From: an uncultured bacterium | GTDB taxonomy: Bacteria; Auribacterota; Tritonobacteria; UBA1439 | NCBI GenBank assembly: GCA_937858775.1 | Contig: CALLYX010000046.1 | Location: forward strand, 1 to 6,569 | DNA length: 6,569 nucleotides | Direction of reading: 5' to 3' | Shown here: positions 1 through 5,525 of the stretch, in pieces | How the letters are laid out: every line of letters begins with the position of its first letter | Position numbering within the stretch: the first letter of the stretch is position 1 | Position numbers and translations under genes: made by a program | The notes under the pieces: model-generated | Told to the model about the DNA's origin: nothing | What the model saw: the letters and a program-made list of their open reading frames with translations, nothing else | Database searches by the model: none

Positions 1-522
1 CCCGAGGAGCATCATCGTCGCCACGACGAGGGTGTTGATCGTATCCAACGCCACCGCCCGGTCGGCAGCGGTGGGGCCAATCGAGAGCCGCACCATGCAC
101 ACGAGGATGGACACGAGGAGGGCCACCTTCCTCTCGAGCCGGCGGAGCAGTCGCTTGAACTCCGGGTCCCCGCGCAGGAAGGCGAGGTCGCGGTCCGCCG
201 CGAGGTGGGCGATGTCGCAGTAGCCGAGCTCGATCGACCGCGCGAGGCTGTCGAGCGCCTCTTTCCTGCGCCTGGAGAGGCTGAAGCTGCACGCCAGGTT
301 GTAGTGGACGATGGGGTCGGAGGGGCGCAGCCGGCTGAGCCGCTTGTCCACCTCCAAACCCTCCGCGTAGAGCCCCTTCTCCGTGCACGCCTCCCCCAGG
401 AGCATCAGCGCGTCGACATACTCCGGCGCCTGCGCTACAATAGCGCGGTAGAAACCGATCTCGAAATCGAGATCGTCTCCCTTGCCGCGCGGGGGGGTGC
501 GCGGCCGTTCCCCGTATCTCAC
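1..522 (-). CDS. TPR-repeat protein continuing in frame into an MrpF/MnhF-like antiporter subunit (3' end outside window)
   Basis: The minus strand is open from GTG 522 to the window edge (174 codons, no stop); an in-frame TAA lies two codons upstream of that GTG. Residues about 18-130 look like TPR helices: DALMLLGEACTEKGLYAEGL, then HYNLACSFSLSRRRKEALDS, closing with ADRDLAFLRGDPEFKRLL, typical of a C-terminal TPR capping region. From about residue 133 the same frame becomes hydrophobic and carries RLSIGPTAADRAVALDTINT, which matches the conserved core of MrpF/MnhF, a small membrane subunit of multisubunit Na+/H+ antiporters (also found in Mbh-type complexes). The first membrane helix before that motif has only about 12 hydrophobic residues, shorter than usual. 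MrpF may be translated separately from GTG 126, which has GAGAGG just upstream. No Shine-Dalgarno precedes GTG 522, so the TPR start is uncertain. Both family calls are from motif memory; the fusion is what the sequence shows. Confidence 0.72.
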   Translation of the reverse strand, partial: MRYGERPRTPPRGKGDDLDFEIGFYRAIVAQAPEYVDALMLLGEACTEKGLYAEGLEVDKRLSRLRPSDPIVHYNLACSFSLSRRRKEALDSLARSIELGYCDIAHLAADRDLAFLRGDPEFKRLLRRLERKVALLVSILVCMVRLSIGPTAADRAVALDTINTLVVATMMLLG

Positions 523-530
523 GATTTAAT

Positions 531-559
531 TCGATAGCAGGTTTTCGGGGCGATGTCAA
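531..559 (-). promoter_or_regulatory. Sigma70-like promoter for the TPR/MrpF-like frame
   Basis: Reading the minus strand, a perfect TTGACA (559-554) is followed by 17 bases and TATCGA (536-531), a weak -10. Transcription would begin near 524, almost on the GTG at 522, implying a leaderless mRNA or a start codon further inside. The -35 box overlaps the upstream ATG candidate (553) of the divergent M20 gene. Confidence 0.45.
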
Positions 560-597
560 GGAAGCCGAGATCCACGGAACAGCGATGGGGGCGGCGC

Positions 598-1944
598 ATG
601 GCCGGAGTGCAGGCCTATCTCGACGCCCACCGCGAGGAGTTCCTCTCCGAACTGGCCGGGCTCTGCCGCATCCCCTCCACGGAGCACGATCGCGCCGCGC
701 TCGGCGCGGCGGCCGCCGAGTCCGCCCGCCTTCTCTCCCGCGCGGGGGCCTCCGCGCGGATCATCGAGGTCGATGGGGGCCCACCGGTCGTCTACGCGGA
801 GGCCGGGGAGGGGCCGAGGACCCTCCTGATCTACAACCATTACGACGTCCAGCCGCCCGAGCCGCTCGAACAGTGGGAGAGCCCACCGTTCGAGCCGGCC
901 GTGCGGGGCGGCCGGTTCTACTGCCGGGGCGCGAGCGACAACAAGGGCAACCTGGCGGCGCGCATTCACGCCGTGCGCGCGTGCATGGATCTGGCGGGCG
1001 GCCTCCCGCTCAAGGTGAAGTTTCTCGTCGAGGGGGAGGAGGAGACCGGTTCCGCGCACCTGGGCGGTTTCGTCCGCCGCCACGCGGATATGTTGAGGGC
1101 CGACGGCTGCCTATGGGAACTTTCATGGAAAGACCCGTCCGGGCGGCCGATCCTGAGCTGCGGCGTCAAGGGGCTCTGTTACGTCGAGCTGGTCGCGCGG
1201 GGCGCGCGGCACGACCTGCACAGCTCGTACGCCAGCATAGTCCCGAACCCGGCCTGGCGCCTCGTCTGGGCGCTCGGCACCCTTCTCGATCCCGACTACA
1301 AGATCACGATTGACGGCTGGATGGAGGTGGCGCGCCCGCCGGGGGAGGCGGTGGAGCGGATCCTCAGGGAGGTTCCGTTCGACGCGGACGGTTTCATGAG
1401 GACGCACGGCCTCGACTCCCTTGTCAAGGGGGCGCGCGGCACGGCGCTGGCCTGGGCGTATCTCACCTCGCCGACGTGCACGATATGCGGCCTCCGCGCC
1501 GGCTATACCGGCGATGGATCCAAGACGGTGCTGCCGGCGGAGGCGGTCGCCAAGCTGGATTTCCGCCTCGCGCCGGGCATGACGCCGGGAAAACTGCTCC
1601 GCTTCCTCCGGGCGCACCTCGACCGCCGGGGCTTCGGCGACCTGGAGATACGGCAGCACGGCGGCTTCATGCCCGCAGCCACCGACTCCGAGGACAGGAT
1701 CGTCCGGGCCGCCGTGGAGGCCTGCCGCAAGGCGTGCGGGCGCGAGCCGATCCTGTACCCGATCGCGGCGTGGAGCGGGCCGGTCCACGACGTCTGCGCC
1801 CCCCTCGCCCTGCCGATGGTGTCGTTCGGCGTCGGGAACGCCGACTCGGGCGACCATGCCCCGAACGAGAACATTCTCGTCGACGACTACTTCGAGGGGA
1901 TACGCTGCGTGGAGGCGTTCATGCGGCGCTACGCGGCGGCGTGA
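598..1944 (+). CDS. M20-family metallo-dipeptidase (M20/M25/M40 group)
   Basis: Probable cytoplasmic di-zinc peptidase that removes amino acids from dipeptides or acylated amino acids. Numbered from ATG 598 (448 aa, normal family length), the zinc and catalytic motifs are in order: NHYDVQP with H81 and D83, GASDNKGN with bridging D114, EGEEETGS with general base E148 and ligand E149, a WE ligand candidate at E174, and GDHAPNEN with the last ligand H420. H208 in DLHSSYASIVPNPAW lies in the lid/dimerisation domain between the two catalytic halves, and GYTGDGSKTVLPAEAVAKLD marks the return to the catalytic domain. All key residues are present, so the enzyme should be active. I prefer ATG 598 because family members start close to a VQAYLDAHREEF-like helix, and the 15 codons from the alternative ATG 553 use atypical codons (AGG, AGA, CGA) and overlap a divergent promoter. 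Neither start has a good ribosome-binding site. Exact substrate is unknown. Confidence 0.93.
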   Translation: MAGVQAYLDAHREEFLSELAGLCRIPSTEHDRAALGAAAAESARLLSRAGASARIIEVDGGPPVVYAEAGEGPRTLLIYNHYDVQPPEPLEQWESPPFEPAVRGGRFYCRGASDNKGNLAARIHAVRACMDLAGGLPLKVKFLVEGEEETGSAHLGGFVRRHADMLRADGCLWELSWKDPSGRPILSCGVKGLCYVELVARGARHDLHSSYASIVPNPAWRLVWALGTLLDPDYKITIDGWMEVARPPGEAVERILREVPFDADGFMRTHGLDSLVKGARGTALAWAYLTSPTCTICGLRAGYTGDGSKTVLPAEAVAKLDFRLAPGMTPGKLLRFLRAHLDRRGFGDLEIRQHGGFMPAATDSEDRIVRAAVEACRKACGREPILYPIAAWSGPVHDVCAPLALPMVSFGVGNADSGDHAPNENILVDDYFEGIRCVEAFMRRYAAA

Positions 1945-1988
1945 GGGCCGGGGGCGCTCTTCCCCCTCCCCGGGATCAGTTGTCCCGG
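1945..1988. terminator. Hairpins between convergent M20 and LON-domain genes
   Basis: The 31-base gap begins directly after the M20 stop with an imperfect hairpin: GGG (1945-1947) and GGGGG (1950-1954) against CCCCC (1962-1966) and CCC (1968-1970). A second stem, CCGGGA (1970-1975) with TCCCGG (1983-1988), has the LON-gene stop codon in its loop. Neither has a T-tract, so termination, possibly in both directions, is inferred from position only. Confidence 0.3.
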
Positions 1989-2656
1989 AGGTTCCGGGGG
2001 GCCCCGGCGAGGATCCGGCGGAGGAGGCGGGCCTGGCGCAGCTCCCCCTCGAGGAGCCGCTCGAGCCGTTCGAGCCGTTCCTCCACGCCCGCCGTCTCAA
2101 GGATCCGCTGTTTCAGGTGGGGGTCGACGCTCAGCCCCGCCGCGATCGGGTCGCCGGCGATCTCCGGATCCCCAAGCCCCTCGATGCGCTCGATGAAGTC
2201 GCGCGCCCCGTCGCCGGCGAGCGCGCGGAAGAGCGAGACGAGGCGGATGCGGAGGGCGCCGGCGCGGGCGGGATCCGCGGGGGCGGATTGCATCGGCTCG
2301 ATCTCGGCCATTGGATACGGGCGGCGCCGGATGTAGCGCCGGATCGTCACCCGGGCGATCCCGCCCACCAGGACGCGCGCGCAAGAGTCGGGGAGGCGCA
2401 TGACCGTCGTAACCCTCCCGATCCCCGCGGTGGAATAGGTCGGGGCGTCGAGCAGGCTCTTCGGGGCGCCCTTCCGCATGAGCACCACGGTCATGAGGCC
2501 GTCCCCCTTCAGGCACTCCTCGAGCATGAGCCGGTATTGCGGCTCGAAGACGAAGAGGGGGAGGATGGTGTTGGGGAATAGGATTGCGTCGGGGAGCGGG
2601 AATACGGCGCTCCTCGAAGGCGGCTCGAAGGGCGGGCGGACCGGGGTGTCGTTCAT
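1976..2656 (-). CDS. Stand-alone LON substrate-binding domain protein
   Basis: The 226-residue product matches the N-terminal substrate-binding domain of Lon protease. VFPLPDAILFPNTILPLFVF (residues 18-37) is the LON entry strand, EPQYRLML follows, and AGIGRVTTVMRLPDSCARVL (77-96) is the second conserved block. The C-terminal part (about 135-215) is helical and includes DPHLKQRILETAGVEERLER, like the helix bundle after the Lon N domain. There is no Walker A motif, AAA+ module or Ser-Lys protease domain, so it cannot be a protease by itself. Small proteins of this type are widespread; their role is poorly defined, with protein binding or adaptor function an inference. The start at ATG 2656 is supported by a GAGGAGGAGGA ribosome-binding site immediately upstream and a promoter 20 bases away. 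The gene is convergent with the M20 gene and divergent from the MBL hydrolase gene. Confidence 0.9.
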   Translation of the reverse strand: MNDTPVRPPFEPPSRSAVFPLPDAILFPNTILPLFVFEPQYRLMLEECLKGDGLMTVVLMRKGAPKSLLDAPTYSTAGIGRVTTVMRLPDSCARVLVGGIARVTIRRYIRRRPYPMAEIEPMQSAPADPARAGALRIRLVSLFRALAGDGARDFIERIEGLGDPEIAGDPIAAGLSVDPHLKQRILETAGVEERLERLERLLEGELRQARLLRRILAGAPRNLRDN

Positions 2657-2674
2657 TCCTCCTCCTCATCATCC

Positions 2675-2702
2675 ACTATACACCATGCGGCCCCGGCGTC
2701 AA
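2675..2702 (-). promoter_or_regulatory. Sigma70-like promoter of the LON-domain gene
   Basis: On the minus strand TTGACG (2702-2697) is followed by a 16-base spacer and TATAGT (2680-2675), each one mismatch from consensus. The predicted start near 2668 gives a leader of about 12 bases consisting almost entirely of the ribosome-binding site. Confidence 0.6.
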
Positions 2703-2752
2703 AGGGGCCGGGGCGGACGGAAGACGGCGCGTTCCGCCGCCGTCGCCGCGGA

Positions 2753-2778
2753 GGCGCGCGGCTTCTCCACGGCGCGCC
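2753..2778. repeat. GC inverted repeat in the divergent intergenic region
   Basis: GGCGCGC (2753-2759) and GCGCGCC (2772-2778) form a perfect 7-bp inverted repeat with a 12-base loop. It lies between the LON-gene promoter and the weak promoter candidate of the MBL gene. It could be a regulator site or chance in GC-rich DNA. Confidence 0.3.
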
Positions 2779-2792
2779 GCCTGTGATAAGAT
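2763..2792 (+). promoter_or_regulatory. Weak promoter candidate for the MBL hydrolase gene
   Basis: TAAGAT (2787-2792) is a four-of-six match to a -10 box, with TG three bases before it as in extended -10 promoters. The best -35 in range, TTCTCC (2763-2768, 18-base spacer), is poor. If used, it gives a leader of about 80 bases. Confidence 0.3.
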
Positions 2793-2867
2793 ATCCACGC
2801 CCACGGGTTTTCGCGGATCCCGGCGCCGTGTGCGCGGCGGGCGTATTCCGTAGAGGGCGGTATTCGG

Positions 2868-2875
2868 AAAGGAGG
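2868..2875 (+). promoter_or_regulatory. Strong ribosome-binding site fixing the MBL hydrolase start
   Basis: AAAGGAGG sits six bases before ATG 2882 and is close to the ideal anti-Shine-Dalgarno match. It selects this ATG over non-ATG codons further upstream in the same open frame. Confidence 0.85.
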
Positions 2876-2881
2876 CCCGCC

Positions 2882-3568
2882 ATGCCGGCATTGACGTTTC
2901 TCGGGCACGCGGCCTTCGCGCTGGACCTCGCGAAGGCGCGGCTGCTCATCGACCCGTTCCTGACCGGGAACCCGCTCGCCCGCGCGAAGCCGGAGGAGAC
3001 CGCCGCCGACTACATCCTGCTCACGCACGGCCACCCGGACCATGTCGGCGACGGCGTGGCGATCGCGCTCCGGACGGGCGCAACGATCGTCGCACCGTTC
3101 GAGCTGGCGACATGGTGCCAGGGGCAGGGGGCGAAGGCGCACCCGATGCATATCGGCGGGGCGCACGACTTCCCGTTCGGCCGCGTCAAGCTCACCATCG
3201 CCGTCCACGGTTCCGGATACCCGACGGAACACGGCATCCTCTACATGGGGAACCCGTGCGGCTTCCTGATCGCCGCGGACGGGAAGACGGTCTACCACGC
3301 CGGCGACACCGGGCTCTTCTACGACATGAAGCTCATCGGGGAGACGAACCGGATAGACGTCGCCCTCCTGCCTATAGGCGGCAATTTCACCATGGACGTC
3401 CCCGACGCCGTCAGGGCGGCGGTGCTGCTCGGGGCGGGCTTGAGCATACCGATGCATTACGGCACCTTCGACGTGATCGACGCCGATCCCGCCGCGTTCG
3501 TAGAGGGGGCGGCCGCGAAGGGGTTGCGGGCGATGGTCCTCGGGGTGGGGGAGCGGGCGGAGATCTGA
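2882..3568 (+). CDS. UPF0173-type metal-dependent hydrolase (metallo-beta-lactamase fold)
   Basis: The 228-residue length is typical of the UPF0173 family, which includes Bacillus subtilis YtkL. The product starts MPALTFLGHAAFAL, as family members do, and contains the MBL signature THGHPDHVGD with H49, H51, D53 and H54. The other expected metal positions are H109 in IAVHGSG, D142 in VYHAGDTGLF, and H192 in IPMHYGTF, giving a complete dinuclear site. No signal peptide is seen, so it should be cytoplasmic. The fold implies hydrolysis of an ester, phosphodiester or similar bond, but the physiological substrate of the family is not established. The gene is divergent from the LON-domain gene across a 225-base region and is followed, 124 bases on, by a small membrane-protein gene. 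The ATG is fixed by a near-ideal ribosome-binding site. The 5' leader contains two near-identical GGGCG(G)TATTC blocks. Confidence 0.93.
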   Translation: MPALTFLGHAAFALDLAKARLLIDPFLTGNPLARAKPEETAADYILLTHGHPDHVGDGVAIALRTGATIVAPFELATWCQGQGAKAHPMHIGGAHDFPFGRVKLTIAVHGSGYPTEHGILYMGNPCGFLIAADGKTVYHAGDTGLFYDMKLIGETNRIDVALLPIGGNFTMDVPDAVRAAVLLGAGLSIPMHYGTFDVIDADPAAFVEGAAAKGLRAMVLGVGERAEI

Positions 3569-3641
3569 TAGCCGGCGGCGGTCCCTTGATGCCGGGCGGC
3601 CGGGGGCGGCGCCGCTGGGGGGGGCGATATTTCGCTTGCCG

Positions 3642-3657
3642 CGCCCGCCGGCGGGCG
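3642..3657. repeat. 16-bp perfect GC palindrome after the MBL gene
   Basis: CGCCCGCCGGCGGGCG is its own reverse complement. In RNA it could fold as a 6-bp stem with a CCGG loop. It lies 74 bases after the MBL stop and 36 before the next ATG, so it may be a terminator stem lacking a U-tract, or a binding site. Chance palindromes are more common in GC-rich DNA. Confidence 0.35.
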
Positions 3658-3692
3658 GCTACCATGATCGGAGGCACCAGGGGGAGGACGAC

Positions 3693-3995
3693 ATGGAAGC
3701 ACGGATAACGCTCACCGGCGCCGAGAAGAGGCTGATGAAGGCGATCCTCGCGTCGAGGGGGATCGGGCGCGAGAGGCGCATCGCGCTGTTCGCATGGTCC
3801 GTGGTGGCGCCCGCGGGATGCGCGGCGGTGCTGCTCTGGGGATACCGCGCCCATCTGCTCCGGGAGAGCATCGTCCCGGCGATCGGCCTCGCCGGCCTCA
3901 TCTCCGCGATCGGCTACGCGCGGTTGATGCACTACCGGCTCTACCGGATCATCAAGTCCCTCTCCGGCGAAAACGGCCCCGGCGCGGGCCGCTGA
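3693..3995 (+). CDS. Small two-helix membrane protein of unknown function
   Basis: I do not recognise this 100-residue product. ATG 3693 is chosen because AGGGGGAGG (3679-3687) lies five bases upstream; an in-frame ATG at 3636 has no comparable site. Residues 1-28 are charged and probably cytoplasmic (MEARITLTGAEKRLMKAI, then RGIGRERR). Hydrophobic segments at about 29-50 (IALFAWSVVAPAGCAAVLLW) and 57-76 (containing SIVPAIGLAGLISAIGY) suggest two membrane helices joined by a short loop with RAHLLRE. The tail, ARLMHYRLYRIIKSL, is basic and ends in a Gly-rich stretch. The positive charge before helix 1 and after helix 2 fits both termini inside. Codon choice is GC-rich like the neighbours, supporting a real gene. 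It follows the MBL gene in the same direction but at 124 bases, so co-transcription is uncertain. Confidence 0.72.
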   Translation: MEARITLTGAEKRLMKAILASRGIGRERRIALFAWSVVAPAGCAAVLLWGYRAHLLRESIVPAIGLAGLISAIGYARLMHYRLYRIIKSLSGENGPGAGR

Positions 3996-3999
3996 GGCG

Positions 4000-4022
4000 G
4001 CCGCGGCGCATGCCGCCGCGGC
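4000..4022 (+). terminator. GC hairpin after the small membrane-protein gene
   Basis: GCCGCGGCG (4000-4008) pairs perfectly with CGCCGCGGC (4014-4022) around a five-base loop, four bases after the stop codon. There is no T-tract, so it may end transcription weakly, stabilise the mRNA 3' end, or do neither. Confidence 0.4.
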
Positions 4023-4104
4023 GGGATAGGCCCCGGCCCCCGGGGCCGTCCCGCGCACCCCCCGTCGCTTTCCTGGGTTCGGGCGATTCCCGGGGACGGG
4101 CCCC

Positions 4105-4146
4105 GAAAACGAAAAAGCCGCGGCTCCCCCGGCCCGCGCCGGCGGC
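4105..4146 (-). terminator. Minus-strand intrinsic-terminator-like structure
   Basis: Reading the minus strand, GCCGC, a bulged C and GGC (4146-4138) pair with GCCGCGGC (4124-4117), followed directly by TTTTTCGTTTTC (4116-4105). This is the best stem-plus-U-tract in the window, yet no minus-strand gene lies upstream of it; only the opposite strand of the DeoB-like gene and its leader does. An antisense or small RNA could end here. The surrounding gap 3996-4254 holds no convincing CDS. Confidence 0.35.
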
Positions 4147-4180
4147 GGCGATGCCGGGCGTCCATGACGCCGCCCTGCGC

Positions 4181-4197
4181 GTCACAAAACCCGTGAC
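4181..4197. promoter_or_regulatory. Inverted repeat overlapping the -35 of the DeoB-like gene
   Basis: GTCAC (4181-4185), a seven-base spacer and GTGAC (4193-4197) form a perfect dyad; a further outer base pair is possible after one mismatch. The right half is the -35 box itself, a usual position for a repressor operator. It is not the CRP consensus, whose half-sites are in the opposite order. Confidence 0.4.
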
Positions 4198-4222
4198 ACC
4201 GGCCTCCGCGCTGCAATAGAAT
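4193..4222 (+). promoter_or_regulatory. Sigma70-like promoter of the DeoB-like operon
   Basis: GTGACA (4193-4198), an 18-base spacer and TAGAAT (4217-4222) each match the consensus at five of six positions. The predicted start near 4229 gives a leader of about 26 bases with GGAGG at 4246-4250, four bases before the ATG. Confidence 0.6.
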
Positions 4223-4254
4223 GTCGGCGGCCGGGCTTTTGGAACGGAGGAACG

Positions 4255-5484
4255 ATGACTACGAAGAACGGGCCCACAGCGCTGATCCTCGTGCTCGACG
4301 CAGTCGGGGTGAGGACGCTCGACTACCTGCTGGGGAAGAGCAGCCGGAAGATCGCGCTGCCGCACCTCGAGACGCTCGGGCTCGGGAACATCCTCGACGA
4401 GCGCTTCCGCGGCGAGATACGCCCCAATCCCGGCGCGCAGTTCGCGCGCACTGTCATGCAGGCCTCCGCCTATCCCGACAGCACCATAGGCCACCGGGAG
4501 ATGGTCGGCGTGATAGACCGCCGGAGATACGAACTCTTCCCAGACGGTTTCCCCGCCGGGTACGTCGAGCGGCTCGAGAAGGCGATCGGCCGGAAGGTCT
4601 TCTTCAACAGGATGGCGGGCGGGATGGAGGCGATCCAGGCCAACCGCGAGGAGCACGAGCGGACCGGCCGCCCGATCCTCTACGCGAGCAAGTGCGATCC
4701 GGTCCTGCAGCTCGGGATGAACGAGACGGTGATCCCGGTGCCCGAGCAGCACCGGATCGTCGACGCCGCCTTCGCGCTCGCGCAGGAGATGGGCGTGCGC
4801 ATCACCCGCGTCATAGGCCGCTCCTACGTGATGAAGGACGGGGCCGTCTTCCGGACCCCCAACCGGCACGACTGCACGCTCCCTCTCACGCAGCCCACCC
4901 TCATCGAGATCGCGTCGCGCCGCGGCGTCCGGACGGTGAGCGTCGGGAAGACGGCGGAGCTGGTCGGGGCGCGCTTCGACGAGAAGGTCAAGCTCACCGA
5001 CCCGGAGTCGCTGGACCCCGCCTGCGGCTACCGTTTCGTGGACGCCAAGAGGCGCGACACGAACCCGTACTCGATCCAGGGCACCCTGGAGGCCCTCGAC
5101 GCCGCCCGGATCGCGGAGCGCCCCGGGGGGAGCTTCATCTTCGCCAACTTCGTCGACGCCGACAGCCTCTTCGGCCACACCCGCGACGTCGAGGGGGCCC
5201 TCTCCTCCGTGCAGGAGTTCGACCGGCAGCTGCACCGGATCAAGGCGAGGCTCCGCCCCGGCGACCTGGCAATCGTCACGGCGGACCACGGCATGGAGCA
5301 CAGGGCCGACTACGGCTACCACAGCCTGGAGCCGATGCCCATGCTCGCGGAGAGGGTGGGGGGGCCGTTCGGCCTCGGCGTCTTCAGCAGGGACACGCTC
5401 GCGCTCGCCGGCTATCTTGTCGCGCAGCTTTTCGGCTGCGCGGAGGAGTACGTCGCCACGTGCGGGCTGGGGGCGTTCGTGTGA
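4255..5484 (+). CDS. Divergent phosphopentomutase (DeoB)-family metalloenzyme
   Basis: This 409-residue protein belongs to the alkaline-phosphatase superfamily and aligns best with phosphopentomutase DeoB, which interconverts (deoxy)ribose 1-phosphate and 5-phosphate in nucleoside salvage. The metal site is complete: D15 (LVLDAVGV), D303 and H308 (FVDADSLFGH), D344 and H345 (TADHG), and H356 (GYHSLEP). RTPNRHD (200-206), FPDGFP (95-100), ILYASKCDPVLQ (141-152) and TRVIGR (184-189) match DeoB cap-domain blocks. Differences: the DeoB block GKDTxTGHWE reads YPDSTIGHRE, so the phosphorylated Thr aligns with S76; the PASGT loop is MAGGM (120-124); the GDxGxxTxGHI segment near the N-terminus is missing; and an insertion follows about residue 240. 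The fold and metal chemistry are secure; pentose-phosphate specificity is not. A related mutase or phosphatase is possible, so I give no symbol. GGAGG fixes the start. The exported-protein gene follows after 41 bases. Confidence 0.82.
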   Translation: MTTKNGPTALILVLDAVGVRTLDYLLGKSSRKIALPHLETLGLGNILDERFRGEIRPNPGAQFARTVMQASAYPDSTIGHREMVGVIDRRRYELFPDGFPAGYVERLEKAIGRKVFFNRMAGGMEAIQANREEHERTGRPILYASKCDPVLQLGMNETVIPVPEQHRIVDAAFALAQEMGVRITRVIGRSYVMKDGAVFRTPNRHDCTLPLTQPTLIEIASRRGVRTVSVGKTAELVGARFDEKVKLTDPESLDPACGYRFVDAKRRDTNPYSIQGTLEALDAARIAERPGGSFIFANFVDADSLFGHTRDVEGALSSVQEFDRQLHRIKARLRPGDLAIVTADHGMEHRADYGYHSLEPMPMLAERVGGPFGLGVFSRDTLALAGYLVAQLFGCAEEYVATCGLGAFV

Positions 5485-5490
5485 AACACG

Positions 5491-5508
5491 CGGCCGTGTA
5501 CACGGCCG
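5491..5508. repeat. 18-bp perfect palindrome between the two operon genes
   Basis: CGGCCGTGTACACGGCCG is its own reverse complement. It lies six bases after the DeoB-like stop and two bases before the AGGAGGAGG ribosome-binding site of the next gene. As RNA it forms a stem-loop beside that site. An alternative stem, ACACG (5486-5490) with CGTGT (5495-5499), excludes it. It may control translation, RNA stability or partial termination, or be a regulator site. Confidence 0.5.
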
Positions 5509-5525
5509 GCAGGAGGAGGTGTGCC

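Noticed and set aside
205..537. 110-codon plus-strand frame at the left end
   Set aside because: It is the reverse of the TPR/MrpF-like frame, which has recognisable family motifs on the minus strand.
1123..2100. 325-codon minus-strand frame across the end of the M20 gene
   Set aside because: It is antisense to conserved M20 motifs and overlaps the 3' end of the LON-domain gene in another frame; no domain of its own.
4070..4100. GGTTCGGGCGATTCCC, resembling a tRNA T-arm
   Set aside because: The loop is too long for a T-loop and no acceptor, anticodon or D-arm can be built around it.
4181..4198. CRP/FNR-type site reading of the GTCAC/GTGAC dyad
   Set aside because: CRP sites have TGTGA followed by TCACA; here the halves are in the opposite order, so I keep it only as an unnamed operator candidate.
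3941..4216. 91-codon minus-strand frame in the gap before the DeoB-like gene
   Set aside because: Arg/Pro/Gly-rich shadow product with no ribosome-binding site or domain; it also crosses the terminator-like stem.
3952..5322. 456-codon minus-strand frame opposite the DeoB-like gene
   Set aside because: Composition is typical of the antisense strand of a GC-rich gene, with no recognisable domain; the plus strand has clear catalytic motifs.
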